A stretch of 64,000 nucleotides of DNA, taken from the NCBI RefSeq assembly GCF_016595245.1, contig NZ_JAENHM010000030.1:1-64000 (forward strand), read 5' to 3'. The position numbers and the translations under genes were made by a program. Of this stretch, positions 43,059-54,864 are shown piece after piece (positions within the stretch are counted from its first letter, which is position 1; every line of letters begins with the position of its first letter). The DNA comes from Azospirillum endophyticum. Lineage in GTDB: Bacteria; Pseudomonadota; Alphaproteobacteria; Azospirillales; Azospirillaceae. The notes under the pieces were generated by a model. The model made no database searches. It was not told the DNA's origin and saw nothing but the letters and a program-made list of their open reading frames with translations.

Positions 43059-43880
43059 TCAGGCCAGGATGGCGCGGCGCCGGCCGCGCAGGACCAGCCA
43101 CAGGCCGATCGCCAGCATCGGCAGCGACAGCAGCTGTCCCATCGTGGCGCCGGCGAACAGGAAGCCCAGCTGCGGGTCGGGCTCGCGGAAGAATTCCACC
43201 GTGATGCGCGACAGGCCGTAGCCGATCAGGAACAGCCCGCCGACCGTACCGGGCCGGTTGCGCAGGGCCGGGGTACGGATGGCGATCGCCAGCAGGACGA
43301 ACAGCACGACGCCTTCCAGCGCCGCCTCGTAAAGCTGGCTGGGGTGGCGCGGCACCTGCAGCGGATCGCGCGGGAACACCATGGCATAGGCGAAATCGGG
43401 AGCCGGCCGGCCATACAGCTCGCCATTGATGAAGTTGGCGATGCGGCCGAAGAACAGGCCGATGGGCGCGCAGGCGGCGATGATGTCGCCGAACACATAG
43501 GGCGAGATGCCGCGGCGCCAGCAGAACAGCCCGATGGCGGTCAGCACGCCGACCATGCCGCCGTGGAAGGACATGCCGCCATGCCAGACCTGGACGGCAT
43601 CCAGCGGATTTTCCAGATAATAGGGTAGGTTGTAGAACAGGACATAGCCGAGCCGTCCGCCCAGGATGGTGCCGATCACCGCCCAGGTCAGGAAGTCGTC
43701 GAACTCCTCCGGCTTGGGCCGCTGGTCGGGGTCGAGCCGCGCCAGCCCGAGGCAATAGCGCCAGCCCAGCACGAAGCCGGCCAGATAAGCCAGCGCGTAC
43801 CAGCGGACGACGACGGGGCCCAAGGCGAAGGCCACCGGATCGATGGTGGGGAAGGCGACGACTGGCAGGGTGGCGAGCAT
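43059..43880 (-). CDS. lgt: prolipoprotein diacylglyceryl transferase
   Basis: 273 residues, about seven membrane helices. The Lgt signature GRIANFINGELYGR is intact, as are the RWYALAYLAGF start and HGGMSFHGGM. It adds diacylglycerol to the lipobox Cys of prolipoproteins in the inner membrane. It lies 11 bases after hldD. Confidence 0.97.
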   Translation of the reverse strand: MLATLPVVAFPTIDPVAFALGPVVVRWYALAYLAGFVLGWRYCLGLARLDPDQRPKPEEFDDFLTWAVIGTILGGRLGYVLFYNLPYYLENPLDAVQVWHGGMSFHGGMVGVLTAIGLFCWRRGISPYVFGDIIAACAPIGLFFGRIANFINGELYGRPAPDFAYAMVFPRDPLQVPRHPSQLYEAALEGVVLFVLLAIAIRTPALRNRPGTVGGLFLIGYGLSRITVEFFREPDPQLGFLFAGATMGQLLSLPMLAIGLWLVLRGRRRAILA

Positions 43881-43891
43881 AGGAACTCCGG

Positions 43892-44878
43892 TCAGCGATA
43901 CGGATCGGGCTGCGACAGGAAATCCTGCACATAGCGCCGGACACCCTCCTCCAACTCGGTGAAGGGCTGGTCGAATCCGGCGGCGCGCAGACGATCCGTC
44001 GTCGCCTGCGTGAAATATTGGTATTTGCCGCGCAGATGCTCGGGCATCTCGAAGTACTCAATCCGGGGGGGCAGTCCCAGGGCGGCGAAGGTCGCCAGCG
44101 CCAGATCCTTGAAGCTGCGCGCCTTGCCGGTGCCGACGTTGAACAGGCCGCTGACCTCGGGATGGTCGTACAGCCACAGCATCACCGCGACGCAGTCGTC
44201 GACGAATATGAAGTCGCGCAGCTGGCCGCCATCCTCGAAGCCGTCCTTGTGCGACTTGAACAGGCGTGCCGGCTGGCCGGCCGTCAGCTGCGGGTGCAGC
44301 TTGGCGACCACGCTCATCATGTCGCCCTTGTGGGCCTCGTTGGGGCCATAGACGTTGAAGAACTTCAGCCCGGCCCATTGCGGCGGCACCAGATCGCCGC
44401 CGGCGACGGCGCGGGCGATGCGGCGGTCGACCAGATGCTTGGACCAGCCATAAGCGTTCAGCGGCCTCAGCCGCGCCAACCCGTCGCAGGAGCCGTCATC
44501 GTCGAAGCCGGCTGAGCCGTCGCCGTAGGTGGCGGCGGAGGAGGCGTAGATCAGCCGGCAGCCGCGCCAGGAGCACCAGCGCCACAGGTCGAGGGTCAGC
44601 GCGACGTTGTTGGCGACGATCTTGTCGACGTCCCGCTCGGTGGTGGCGGAAATGGCGCCGAGATGGAAGACGGTGTCGATCTCGGCGGCGTGCTGGTCGA
44701 GGAAGGCCAGCGTCTGGTCGGGCGGCACCAGCGCCGCGACCTCGCGCTTGGCGAGGTTCTGCCACTTCTCGCCGTCACGGAAGCGGTCGACGACCGCCAG
44801 GTCGGTGATGCCGCGCGCGGCCAGTGCCGCGACAAGGTTGGACCCGATGAAGCCGGCCCCGCCGGTGACCACGATCAT
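43892..44878 (-). CDS. hldD: ADP-L-glycero-D-manno-heptose 6-epimerase
   Basis: 328 residues from MIVVTGGAGFIGSN. An extended SDR epimerase with the NAD loop GGAGFIG, SSAATYG, the YGWSKHLVD active-site Tyr/Lys and KFFNVYGPNEAHKGDMMSV, typical of HldD/RfaD. It makes the heptose donor of the LPS inner core. First gene of the four-gene run to pgeF. Confidence 0.95.
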   Translation of the reverse strand: MIVVTGGAGFIGSNLVAALAARGITDLAVVDRFRDGEKWQNLAKREVAALVPPDQTLAFLDQHAAEIDTVFHLGAISATTERDVDKIVANNVALTLDLWRWCSWRGCRLIYASSAATYGDGSAGFDDDGSCDGLARLRPLNAYGWSKHLVDRRIARAVAGGDLVPPQWAGLKFFNVYGPNEAHKGDMMSVVAKLHPQLTAGQPARLFKSHKDGFEDGGQLRDFIFVDDCVAVMLWLYDHPEVSGLFNVGTGKARSFKDLALATFAALGLPPRIEYFEMPEHLRGKYQYFTQATTDRLRAAGFDQPFTELEEGVRRYVQDFLSQPDPYR

Positions 44879-44969
44879 AGCGCTGTCCGCTGTTGCTCGA
44901 CGCGTTTCGTGGGGACTTATAGGCGGGTGGGGCGGCGGGGGCAAGGTGGTGGGGGGGAGTGCGGGCTTG

Positions 44970-45142
44970 CGATGCCCCCACCTAACCTCCCCCGCTCTCA
45001 GCGGACCTACGGTCCGCCTGTCGCGTCAGCACAAAGCGAAGCTTTGTGCGAGAGCTGGACGGGGGAGGGACTGCCGCCGAACGCTGACAAAAGTCCGATC
45101 CCCTCCCCCGCTCAGCGGGGGAGGGTCAGGGTGGGGGTATCG
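44970..45142. repeat. 173-bp palindromic intergenic element with terminal inverted repeats
   Basis: The ends match in inverse orientation: CGATGCCCCCACCTAACCTC at the left and the complement of GAGGGTCAGGGTGGGGGTATCG at the right. CCCCCGCT-type arms lie inside. Two further hairpins sit in the middle (CGGACC-TAC-GGTCCG and CACAAAGC-GA-AGCTTTGTG). No ORF. It looks like a MITE-like or REP-type element between hldD and leuA. Confidence 0.75.
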
Positions 45143-45154
45143 AAGCCGACCCCT

Positions 45155-47296
<2,142 letters not shown>

Positions 47297-48019
47297 TTAT
47301 CCCCAGATCAGATGATACAGCGTCGGCAGCAGCAGCGCCGTCGCCAGCCCGTTCAGCCCCATGCCCAGCCCGGCGAAGGCGCCGGCCACCTCGTTGACCT
47401 GCAGGGCGCGGGCGGTGCCGATGCCATGCGCCGCGACCCCCATGCCGAAGCCGCGGGCGCGCCAGTCCTTCACCCGCACGAGGTTCAGGACCCAGGTGCC
47501 GAGGCTGGCGGCGACGATGCCGGTAATGATGACGAACACCGCGGTCAGCGACGGCAGGCCGCCGATCTGCTCCGATACGCCCATGGCGATGGGGGAGGTG
47601 ACGGATTTCGGCGCCATCGACAGGATCGTCTCCTTGGTGCCGCCGAAGGCCCAGACCAGCGCCACCGCGCTGAGCGCCGAGGCGGCGGACCCCACCAGCA
47701 ACGCCGCGACCAGCGCCAGGGCCGAGCGCCGCACCTCCTGGAACTGGTTGTAGAGCGGAACGGCCAGCGCCACCGTGGCCGGTCCCAGAAGAAAATGGAC
47801 GAACTGCGCGCCGTCGAAATAGGTGCGGTAATCGATACCGGACAGGCCCAGCGTGCCGGCGATCAGGACGACGGCGATCAGCACCGGGTTCAGCACCGGG
47901 CGCCGCCCCAGCTTCTCGAACAGCCACACCCCGACCTGATAGGCAACGAGGGTCAGCGTCAGCCCGGCCAGCGGGCTGGCAGACAGGTAGACCCAGATCT
48001 GGTGCAGGTCGGCGCTCAT
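47297..48019 (-). CDS. lrgB: LrgB/CidB-family membrane protein
   Basis: 240 residues with about six hydrophobic segments and the family core KSVTSPIAMGVSEQIGGLPSL followed by GVAAHGIGTARALQV. LrgB acts with LrgA in holin-like control of murein hydrolases or in export of small acids such as pyruvate or glycolate. Start overlaps the lrgA stop by ATGA. Confidence 0.93.
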   Translation of the reverse strand: MSADLHQIWVYLSASPLAGLTLTLVAYQVGVWLFEKLGRRPVLNPVLIAVVLIAGTLGLSGIDYRTYFDGAQFVHFLLGPATVALAVPLYNQFQEVRRSALALVAALLVGSAASALSAVALVWAFGGTKETILSMAPKSVTSPIAMGVSEQIGGLPSLTAVFVIITGIVAASLGTWVLNLVRVKDWRARGFGMGVAAHGIGTARALQVNEVAGAFAGLGMGLNGLATALLLPTLYHLIWG

Positions 48020-48411
48020 CTCCGGTCTCCTGCCACCGGCTCCTTTGCCGCCGGCTCTTCCTCCAGCCGCGGATCGGTGCGGCTCAGCAGGAAGGCCATC
48101 AGCTTCGCCGTCACGGCGATGCCGAACAGGGTGCTGCCGAACACGGCGACGATGATCGGCAGCGCTTCCGTCTCCAGCCGCGTGACATGGACCATCACCC
48201 CCACGCCGGCCGGCACGAACAACAGGGACAGATGGCGCAGAAGCCCGCCGGCGGTGTCCTGTATCGCGGCCGGCACCCCGCCGCGCAGCAGCAGGCCGGC
48301 GAACAGCAGCAGCATGCCCAGCACCGGTCCGGGGACCGGCAGGTGCAGCAGGCGAGCGGCCAACTCGCCGAACAACTGGCAGAGCAACAGGAGCGTCAGG
48401 GTTCCGAGCAT
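48016..48411 (-). CDS. lrgA: LrgA/CidA-family holin-like protein
   Basis: 131 residues with four hydrophobic segments: LLLLCQLFGELAARLLHLPVPGPVLGMLLLF is the CidA/LrgA hallmark, followed by LRHLSLLFVPAGVGVM. Coupled to lrgB. No LytSR-type regulator lies alongside. Confidence 0.93.
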   Translation of the reverse strand: MLGTLTLLLLCQLFGELAARLLHLPVPGPVLGMLLLFAGLLLRGGVPAAIQDTAGGLLRHLSLLFVPAGVGVMVHVTRLETEALPIIVAVFGSTLFGIAVTAKLMAFLLSRTDPRLEEEPAAKEPVAGDRR

Positions 48412-48547
48412 CGCTGACTCCGGTGGAAGGGACGCGGTCGGTCCCTTCTACCGCAGTTGCGAAATCACCGGGCTGCATTCCGCGAATGCGAGCATCCCGA
48501 ATCGGTGATGGGATGAAGCCGTCGTCGAGCAGGTGCCGGGGAGGAGA

Positions 48548-48997
48548 TTACTGCAGCTTGCTGCGGACATGCTGGCTGCGGCGGACGATGGATTGCGCTT
48601 CCACCGTCACTTCCTTCTTCCCGAACAGGCGCAGGAAGATGGCGTTGACGGTGGCGTGGGCGCTGACCGTCAGGGTGCCGGCCGCCGCATCCTCGGCAAT
48701 CGTCAGGGGCGACAGGTGCGATCCCAGGAAGCCGTTGGGAAAGGCCTTGTCGAAGAAGCTGCGGATATGGCCGTCGCGTTGCGAGTCGAACATCACGCGA
48801 CCACCGGCCAGCGCGGCGGCATCGACCGCCTGCGACAGCCGCGCCTCCACCGCATAGCTGCGCAAAGCGTCGACGGTGCAGCCGGCACCCAGCGCGGTCG
48901 GAATGGCGAGGATCAGGGCGACCACCAGAAGCAGGTGGCGGCCTGTCCGCCGGTCTTCGTGCCCGCCATAGGGCAGGGGACGATAGACCAAAGTCAT
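48548..48997 (-). CDS. TadG-like membrane protein, orphan
   Basis: 149 residues from the ATG at 48997, behind GGGAGG. One N-terminal helix (LLLVVALILAIPTALGAGCT) and the TadE/TadG-type start of the periplasmic part (VEARLSQAVDAAALAGGRVM) are seen, followed by FFDKAFPNGFLGSHL. It is much shorter than TadG and lacks the von Willebrand domain. No tad or flp genes are adjacent, so it may be an isolated pseudopilin-like or assembly protein. Confidence 0.8.
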   Translation of the reverse strand: MTLVYRPLPYGGHEDRRTGRHLLLVVALILAIPTALGAGCTVDALRSYAVEARLSQAVDAAALAGGRVMFDSQRDGHIRSFFDKAFPNGFLGSHLSPLTIAEDAAAGTLTVSAHATVNAIFLRLFGKKEVTVEAQSIVRRSQHVRSKLQ

Positions 48998-49364
48998 TGC
49001 CGGCCTCCCAAGCAATTGCCTATGCGGAAAGGAGTGTTTTCATTGGATGCATTACTCTTAGCATCATCCGACAAGCAGGCAAACCAGGAAATGCAGCAGA
49101 AACACAGCAAAAATCGCGGTTCGAATTGTCATGTATTTTATGCAAAGGCGGTAATCCAAATTTGCGGAAGCGGCGGCAAAGGGTAGAGCCTCCCGGATCG
49201 GATAAAGAGCGCCGTCTCGACTTTGCAAACGCGCCCGAACCTCAGTCAGGGGAGACAAAAGCGAGGCAAGCGGCCTCCGCTCCCGGGCGATTAACGGTTT
49301 GTTCGCTCTCCCCGCCGGTAGCCTGCGGCCTTACCGTTTCCATCCCGTGCCGGAGCCGCCTACG
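48998..49364. other. 367-bp intergenic region, partly AT-rich
   Basis: The stretch 49025-49160 has lower GC than its neighbours. A minus-strand frame could encode a 22-residue hydrophobic peptide, but without a Shine-Dalgarno. I see no RNA gene. It carries the promoter of the TadG-like gene on the minus strand. Confidence 0.5.
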
Positions 49365-49556
49365 ATGCCGTTTCTCCCCCATTTACTTCGCACCGATTCC
49401 AATGGGCGGCGACCGGCTCGGCCGCTTCCGGGCCATGCCTTCGCCGTCGCGGTGGTGGCGCTGTTGCTGGCCGCCCTGTCCGGGGAGGTCCGCGCTGCGC
49501 TGGGCGGTCTGATGGCCCAGGTGGACGAGGTGCGGGACATGGTCGTGCAGCGCTGA
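49365..49556 (+). CDS. small membrane protein, 63 residues
   Basis: ATG at 49365 with GGAG about ten bases upstream. A basic N-terminus is followed by one hydrophobic helix ([16 protein letters not shown]) and a short amphipathic tail. Family unknown. It precedes the PAS/degenerate-exonuclease gene by 135 bases on the same strand. Confidence 0.55.
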   Translation: MPFLPHLLRTDSNGRRPARPLPGHAFAVAVVALLLAALSGEVRAALGGLMAQVDEVRDMVVQR

Positions 49557-49691
49557 ACACCCGTGCGGCTTCTCCGTTTCCTTTGGGCCGGCCGGATCGG
49601 ATCGCGTAGACTCGGACTGGATTTGAAGGGTGGGTCCGATCGCCGGACATGAAGCCATTGGCTCGGGGCGCAACGGTGGGGAGACGGCCCG

Positions 49692-51044
49692 ATGAAGGGC
49701 GGCGTTTGGCGCGTGGCGATGCTGGGGCTGGCGGTGGCGGCGGCCGCGCTGGTCTTTCTCGGCGTGGAGATCACGCAACTGGCGGCCGAGGACCGCGTCG
49801 CCTTCACCCGCGGGCTCGCGATCTGCGGACTTGGCCTGCTGGCGGTGTGGTTCGTCTTTTCCCGGTTGTCCCGCCATTTCCGGGACCTCGACCGGCTCTC
49901 TGACCGCCTGTCGGGCGCGCGCGGCCGGGTCGATCTGGAGCCCCTGTCGGGCGGGCGCGGCGGCGAGTTGGACCGTCTGGCCGAGGCGGCCAGCTCGGCC
50001 CGTGGCGGCGAGCGCGGGCTCGGCGAGGGGCCGCTGGGTGGCGGACGCCCGGAGCGGGCGTTGCGGGCGGCGCTGGCCCTGACCGACGATCCCCTGCTGG
50101 TCATCGACGAACAGGGGCGGGTGGAGCGGTTGAACCCCGCCGCGGCCCGCCTGTTGGCGGTGGAGGAGGGGACCGATATCGGCAAGTCCCTGCTCCGTGA
50201 CGATCTGGCCCGCGCCATGGAACGGGCACGGGGCGGCGGAACTCCGGTCACCGCGGTGCTGCGGCGGACGGAGGAGGGCGAGCTGTCGGCGCGGATCGCC
50301 GATCTCGGTCTGGGTGCCGGGGTGCTCCTGTCCTTCCCCGCCCGCGGCATGGCCCACGCCGCCGGGCTCAGCGGCAAGCGAACCCTCAGCCTGCGTCCCC
50401 CCCAGCCCACCGTCCCGCTCGGCGATGAGGAACCGCTGGCGGCATTGCCCTTCGTGGCGCTTTGGGTGGCGACGGCGGGGGAGGAACCCGACAGCGGCCC
50501 GGTGATCGCGGTCGGCACCGTGCGGCTGGTGGGCGCGCGCATCTTCCCCACCGTGTCGCTTGCCGTGCTGATCGACCCCATCGACCCCGTGCCGGCCCAG
50601 GCGACCGCCCGTCACGGGATCGGCACCGCCATGGTGGCGGGCGAGCGCCCCTTCGCCGCGGTGTGGCCGGCGATCCAGGACGCGCTGCACAACTGCGTCG
50701 CCGTCGGTATCGGCGTCGATACGGCACTCGCGGCATTGGGGCGTTCTGCTGCCCATGCCGGCATCCCCGATCCGGGGCTGCCCCCGTCGCTCGACCTCGG
50801 GGCGCTCGCGGCGGCGCTGGACCCGGCATTGGCCGGTGCCTCGTCCGACCGGCTGGCGGAGGCCTTCGCCCTACCCCGCCACCCGCGCAACGGCCCGCAG
50901 GGCGAGGCGCTGGTTCAGGCCGAACTGGCGGTGGCGCTGCTGTCCCGCCTGACGGAGCGCGGACTCCTCACCCAGGGGCAGGTGCGGGCGCTGATCGCCG
51001 ACGGCAGCACGCAGGTCTCCCTCACGCATCCTCCGCCAACCTGA
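49692..51044 (+). CDS. membrane PAS protein with degenerate DnaQ-type exonuclease domain
   Basis: 450 residues. Two N-terminal helices and a HAMP-like stretch (RLSRHFRDLDRLSDRLSG) precede a PAS core (ALTDDPLLVIDEQGRVERLN). The C-terminal half aligns with the exonuclease domain of the protein at 12113-14323. FVALWVATAG replaces VVFDTETTG, so the two first catalytic acids are Trp258 and Ala260, while VAVGIGVD keeps one Asp. It should not cleave nucleic acid. It overlaps the convergent EgtB-like gene by 23 bases. A sensory or scaffold role by a dead nuclease is inferred. Confidence 0.8.
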   Translation: MKGGVWRVAMLGLAVAAAALVFLGVEITQLAAEDRVAFTRGLAICGLGLLAVWFVFSRLSRHFRDLDRLSDRLSGARGRVDLEPLSGGRGGELDRLAEAASSARGGERGLGEGPLGGGRPERALRAALALTDDPLLVIDEQGRVERLNPAAARLLAVEEGTDIGKSLLRDDLARAMERARGGGTPVTAVLRRTEEGELSARIADLGLGAGVLLSFPARGMAHAAGLSGKRTLSLRPPQPTVPLGDEEPLAALPFVALWVATAGEEPDSGPVIAVGTVRLVGARIFPTVSLAVLIDPIDPVPAQATARHGIGTAMVAGERPFAAVWPAIQDALHNCVAVGIGVDTALAALGRSAAHAGIPDPGLPPSLDLGALAAALDPALAGASSDRLAEAFALPRHPRNGPQGEALVQAELAVALLSRLTERGLLTQGQVRALIADGSTQVSLTHPPPT

Positions 51045-52362
51045 ACCCGCTCATCGACAGGCGTGTCTCCGGCCGCAGATAGTGCCGCGTCCAGGGGCCG
51101 GCATGGTCGAAGGGGGTCAGGCAACTGCCGCCGCGCAGGACCATGCGGTTGCTGGCGAGCCGGCCGTTGACCGCCTCGTCCGGGAGGGGCTTGTCGCAGC
51201 CGTCGGGACGGCGGTAGCCGGGATATGTCGCGAAGGCGTCGCGGGTCCACTCCCACACGTCGCCGCACATCTGCGAGGGTCCCGTGCCGTGGCAGGTGCC
51301 GGTGCGCGGATGGCGGTGGCCGGTCCCCAGCAGGTTGCCCATGCTGTCGCAACTGGCGGCGACCACCTCCCACTCCGCCTCCAGCGGCAGGCGCTTGCCC
51401 GACCAGCGCGCATAGGCGTCGGCCTCGTACCAGCTGACATGGCAGACCGGTTCGTCGGGATCGAGCGGCTGCATGCCGTATAGGGTGAAGATCTGCCAGC
51501 GGGCTCCCGATCCGAAGCCGCCGCGCTCCCAATAGAGCGGGGCGCTCCAGCCTTCCGCGCGTGCGGTCTCCCAGCCGTCGGACAGCCAGAGGGAGCGGTC
51601 GCTGTAGCCGCCGGCCTCGATGAAAGCGAGGAACTCGCCGCAGGTGACCGGACGGGCCGCCAGCCGGTAGGGGTCCAGCCAGACGCGGTGACGCGGCCCC
51701 TCATGATCGAAGCCGGGCAACGGCACCGGTCGGCCGACTTCGACCAAGCCGCCGGGGTGGTCCACCCAGCCGTCGGGCGGGACGCCCAGATGCGGATGGT
51801 CGGGGGCCTGTTCATAGACGGGGCGCAGCGGGTTGCACCACAGCGCATGCTTGATGTGCAGGAGCATCCGCTCCTGGTGGCGCCGTTCATGGGCGATCGC
51901 CATCATCAGCGCCGACTCGGCGGCATCCCACAGCCCCTCGTCGATGCCGTCGATCAGGTGCAGCACCGCGGCGTTGATCTGGTCGCGATGACGCATGATC
52001 TCGGCCGCCGCGGGGCGCGACAGCACGCGGGGCGGCTGGGTCGTGCGTTCGCTGCGGGCGGCGAACAGGTCGAGGAATGCCGGATCGGCCGGACGATAGC
52101 CGGGGCTGAAGGGGATCAGCACCGCGACCTCGAACAGCCAGCTGGTATGGGCGAGGTGCCATTTCGCCGGCGCGCCGTCCGGCACGGTCTGCACCATCAG
52201 ATCTTCCGGCGACAAAGCCGCGACCAGTTCGGCACTGCGGGCGCGCGCCTTCTGGAAACGGCTGGCGAGGGCTTGCCGCCGCTCCGCGGCGGACAGGACG
52301 GCGCCGCCGTCGGACGGGGGGGCGGATGGGCCGGCAGGCAGGATGGGATGTGTGTCGGGCAC
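51022..52362 (-). CDS. egtB: EgtB-like protein (DinB plus formylglycine-generating-enzyme fold)
   Basis: About 446 residues from GTG 52362, which has GGAG five bases upstream; ATG at 52452 would add 30. The N-terminal DinB-like domain carries the iron His motif (KWHLAHTSWLFE and AHERRHQERMLLH). The C-terminal FGE domain includes HRVWLDPYRLAARPVTCGEF, GDVWEWTRDAF and VLRGGSC. EgtB is the iron enzyme joining cysteine or gamma-glutamylcysteine to trimethylhistidine in ergothioneine synthesis. No egtD is in view. Confidence 0.9.
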   Translation of the reverse strand: MPDTHPILPAGPSAPPSDGGAVLSAAERRQALASRFQKARARSAELVAALSPEDLMVQTVPDGAPAKWHLAHTSWLFEVAVLIPFSPGYRPADPAFLDLFAARSERTTQPPRVLSRPAAAEIMRHRDQINAAVLHLIDGIDEGLWDAAESALMMAIAHERRHQERMLLHIKHALWCNPLRPVYEQAPDHPHLGVPPDGWVDHPGGLVEVGRPVPLPGFDHEGPRHRVWLDPYRLAARPVTCGEFLAFIEAGGYSDRSLWLSDGWETARAEGWSAPLYWERGGFGSGARWQIFTLYGMQPLDPDEPVCHVSWYEADAYARWSGKRLPLEAEWEVVAASCDSMGNLLGTGHRHPRTGTCHGTGPSQMCGDVWEWTRDAFATYPGYRRPDGCDKPLPDEAVNGRLASNRMVLRGGSCLTPFDHAGPWTRHYLRPETRLSMSGFRLAEDA

Positions 52363-52531
52363 GGGCGCTCCCTCCGAAATCCGGATCTCTTCGGAGAGTG
52401 TCCACCCGGAGCGCCCTGTTTGGAATGCATGCATCCGTGGTGGGGCCGTCACCGCAAATAGTGGCTGCGACCGGACGCCGCATCGGCGAAGACGCCGAAG
52501 CTACGCGGCGGCGACCACGGGATGCCGGGGC

Positions 52532-52567
52532 CAAAAACGAAAAGGCCGCCAGAAAGGCGGCCTTGTT
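52532..52567 (-). terminator. intrinsic terminator of rpmG
   Basis: On the minus strand AAGGCCGCC pairs with GGCGGCCTT around a five-base loop, followed by TTCGTTTTTGG. It is 33 bases past the rpmG stop. Confidence 0.88.
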
Positions 52568-52599
52568 CATTTGAAGCACAGCTCAGTGTCGGACAAGCC

Positions 52600-52767
52600 T
52601 TACTTGATCTTGGCTTCCTTGAACTCGACGTGCTTGCGAGCCACCGGGTCGTACTTGCGGAACGACAGCTTCTCGGTGGTCTTCTTCGGGTTCTTCTTCT
52701 TGACGTAGAAGAAACCGGTATCTGCCGTGCTCACCAGCTTGATGAGGACGGTGTTCTGCTTGGCCAT
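52600..52767 (-). CDS. rpmG: 50S ribosomal protein L33
   Basis: 55 residues, starting [20 protein letters not shown] and ending with a Lys-rich segment. It has [14 protein letters not shown] and [18 protein letters not shown], without the Cys pairs of zinc-binding L33. Single gene with a strong terminator. It is short enough to be missed by length cut-offs. Confidence 0.97.
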   Translation of the reverse strand: MAKQNTVLIKLVSTADTGFFYVKKKNPKKTTEKLSFRKYDPVARKHVEFKEAKIK

Positions 52768-52922
52768 GATCTCGATCCCGACAAAAAAATCCGTGCCCCG
52801 CCGGCCCGGCGGGGCGGCGTCGTAGCGGCGGAAAATACCGTCTGACGCTGCAATGTCAAGCCTTATGGGCGGTGGAATCGGCGGTCGACGTCGATTGCCA
52901 CAGACGCCCCCGCTCCCGCCGT

Positions 52923-54503
52923 TCAGCGCTCCGCCACGGTATTGACCACCGCGGTGGCGACCGCGCGCTGGTACAGAGCCGGCTCGGCCAGCAGCCGCAT
53001 GGCGACCTTCAAGTCCAGTTCCGGCTCATGCTCCTTCCATGGGCAGGCCTCGCGCAACGCGTTCAACGCATGCTCGTCGTCGGCCGCCTTGGAGCGCCAG
53101 CTGGCGATCTGGGCCGGGCGCAGCCGCCCTTCGCGCAGGTCGGACAGCAACGCCTCCGGATCGGTCTGGCCGGGCCGGCTGGTGCAGACGGTCGGTTGCA
53201 CGCCCTGGCGGTGCAGGGTGTAGCCGGCCGGGGTGTAGATGCGGCTCCAGGTCAGGAACAGCTCGCCGTCGTTGGGAAGCCGGTTGACGGTCTGGACGCT
53301 GCCCTTGCCGTAGCTGGACGCTCCCACCACCACGGCGCGGCCGGAGTCCTGCAACGCCGCCGCCACCACCTCCGCCGACGAGGCGGAGCGGCCGTCGACC
53401 AGCACCACCAGCGGCAGTCCGTCGAGCAGGTCGTCGGGGTTGGCGTCGAAGCGTTGGCGGCTTTCGGGGTTGCGCCCTTCGGTGGAGATGATCCGGCCGC
53501 GGCGGATGAACAGGTCGGCGACCGCGACCGCCTGGTCCAGCAGTCCGCCCGGATTGCCGCGCAGGTCGAGGACCAGTCCCTGAAGCGTCGGACCGGCCGC
53601 CTGCCGGACCGAGGTCACCGCCGACCGCAGGCTGGAGGCCGTGGTCGCGTTGAAGCGGTCGAGCTTGACGATGCCGACGTCCGCCGACAGCGAATAGCTC
53701 ACGGTGTTCGGCACCACCCGCTCGCGGCGCAGGGGCAGCCGGCGGGGCGCGCCGCCATCGCGGGCGACGGTCAGGGTGACCAGGGTACCGGTGGGGCCGC
53801 GCAGCCGCTCCCGCATGTCCCCCGCCGTCATGCGCGTCGTCAGGTCGCCGTCGATGGCCAGGAGCTGGTCGCCGTCGACGATGCCGGCCCGTTCGGCCGG
53901 GCTGTGCGGCATGACGTCATGCACGGTGATGCGACCGTTGGGCACGCTGTCCAGCGAAAGGCCGACACCGCCGTAACCCTCGCGCTGAGCCCGTTCGTTG
54001 CTTGCGCGCTGGACGCCGGTATACCGGGAATAGCCGTCGAGGTCGGCGGTGACGCCGTCGAACACCACCTGGTACAGCCGTTCCGGCGTCGCCTTCGCCA
54101 GGATCGGGGAATAGCTGCGGGCACGGTCGATGATGCGGGTGGTCAGGACGGCCCAGCCCCCGGCATCGCCGTCCGCCGGGGCGCCATATTCCGCCGCCAG
54201 CGCACCCGACACGTACAGGCGTACGGTGCTGCGGGTCTGTTCCGCCGTCACCGAGGGGTCGATGGCACTCAGGCCCTTCAGCCCGTCCATCCCCAGCCGG
54301 TCGAAGGACACCGGCTCCAGATAGACTTCGGCGATCTTGGAAAATCCGACGGCGAAGACCTGTTCGGTCACCGGGGAGGGCGGCGCGGCCACCGCGACCT
54401 GCGACGGTCCGGCGAGCGCGGTGCTGGCGAAGAGGGCTGCGGTCGGAAGCTGAAGGGCCAGATGGCGAAGCGAGCGCCGTAGGCGGCGCAGCATGCTCGA
54501 CAT
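52923..54503 (-). CDS. S41-family (C-terminal processing) peptidase
   Basis: About 526 residues from the ATG at 54503. An Arg-rich N-terminus and hydrophobic signal ([20 protein letters not shown]) direct export. A PDZ domain ([20 protein letters not shown]) precedes the S41 core with [15 protein letters not shown], nucleophile Ser in [11 protein letters not shown] and Lys in YGKGSVQTV. CtpA-like proteases trim periplasmic proteins and peptidoglycan hydrolases. The N-terminal 150 residues before PDZ are family-atypical. Confidence 0.9.
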   Translation of the reverse strand: MSSMLRRLRRSLRHLALQLPTAALFASTALAGPSQVAVAAPPSPVTEQVFAVGFSKIAEVYLEPVSFDRLGMDGLKGLSAIDPSVTAEQTRSTVRLYVSGALAAEYGAPADGDAGGWAVLTTRIIDRARSYSPILAKATPERLYQVVFDGVTADLDGYSRYTGVQRASNERAQREGYGGVGLSLDSVPNGRITVHDVMPHSPAERAGIVDGDQLLAIDGDLTTRMTAGDMRERLRGPTGTLVTLTVARDGGAPRRLPLRRERVVPNTVSYSLSADVGIVKLDRFNATTASSLRSAVTSVRQAAGPTLQGLVLDLRGNPGGLLDQAVAVADLFIRRGRIISTEGRNPESRQRFDANPDDLLDGLPLVVLVDGRSASSAEVVAAALQDSGRAVVVGASSYGKGSVQTVNRLPNDGELFLTWSRIYTPAGYTLHRQGVQPTVCTSRPGQTDPEALLSDLREGRLRPAQIASWRSKAADDEHALNALREACPWKEHEPELDLKVAMRLLAEPALYQRAVATAVVNTVAER

Positions 54504-54864
54504 CGCGGGGATTCGAAAAGGCGGCACGTGGGACGGTGCATCATGATCGCACACGCCGTGATCGCACACGTAGTGATCGAACTGGGCCATGGGGCGAACC
54601 GCGGCCTCCCTTTCCTGCAGCCGGACCGGACGAGGATGTTCCCGATCCCGGATGGGTGATAGATACACCTTCGTTCAGGAGGGCGGGCGGGACAAAATTG
54701 CGGGCCGCGCCGCAATGTCGCGGATTGTCCAGATCTGTGTCGCCAAGGTCACGCTGGCTTGGCGGAGATGCGGACAAACCGTTGTTCGACCGCGAGTCGG
54801 TCGTATATCAGTTCACAGGCTCAAGCGTTGCCATTATGCAACTGTATTGGTGCCGCTCCTCCCG
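54504..54864. other. 361-bp region between rnr and the S41 peptidase gene
   Basis: It carries the S41 promoter on the minus strand. Three short direct repeats of TGATCGCACAC/TGATCGAAC type occur at 54543-54580. I see no gene or terminator. Confidence 0.5.

Noticed and set aside
49064..49258. Minus-strand frame ending in a 22-residue hydrophobic peptide
   Set aside because: No ribosome site before either start. It lies in a promoter region of lower GC.
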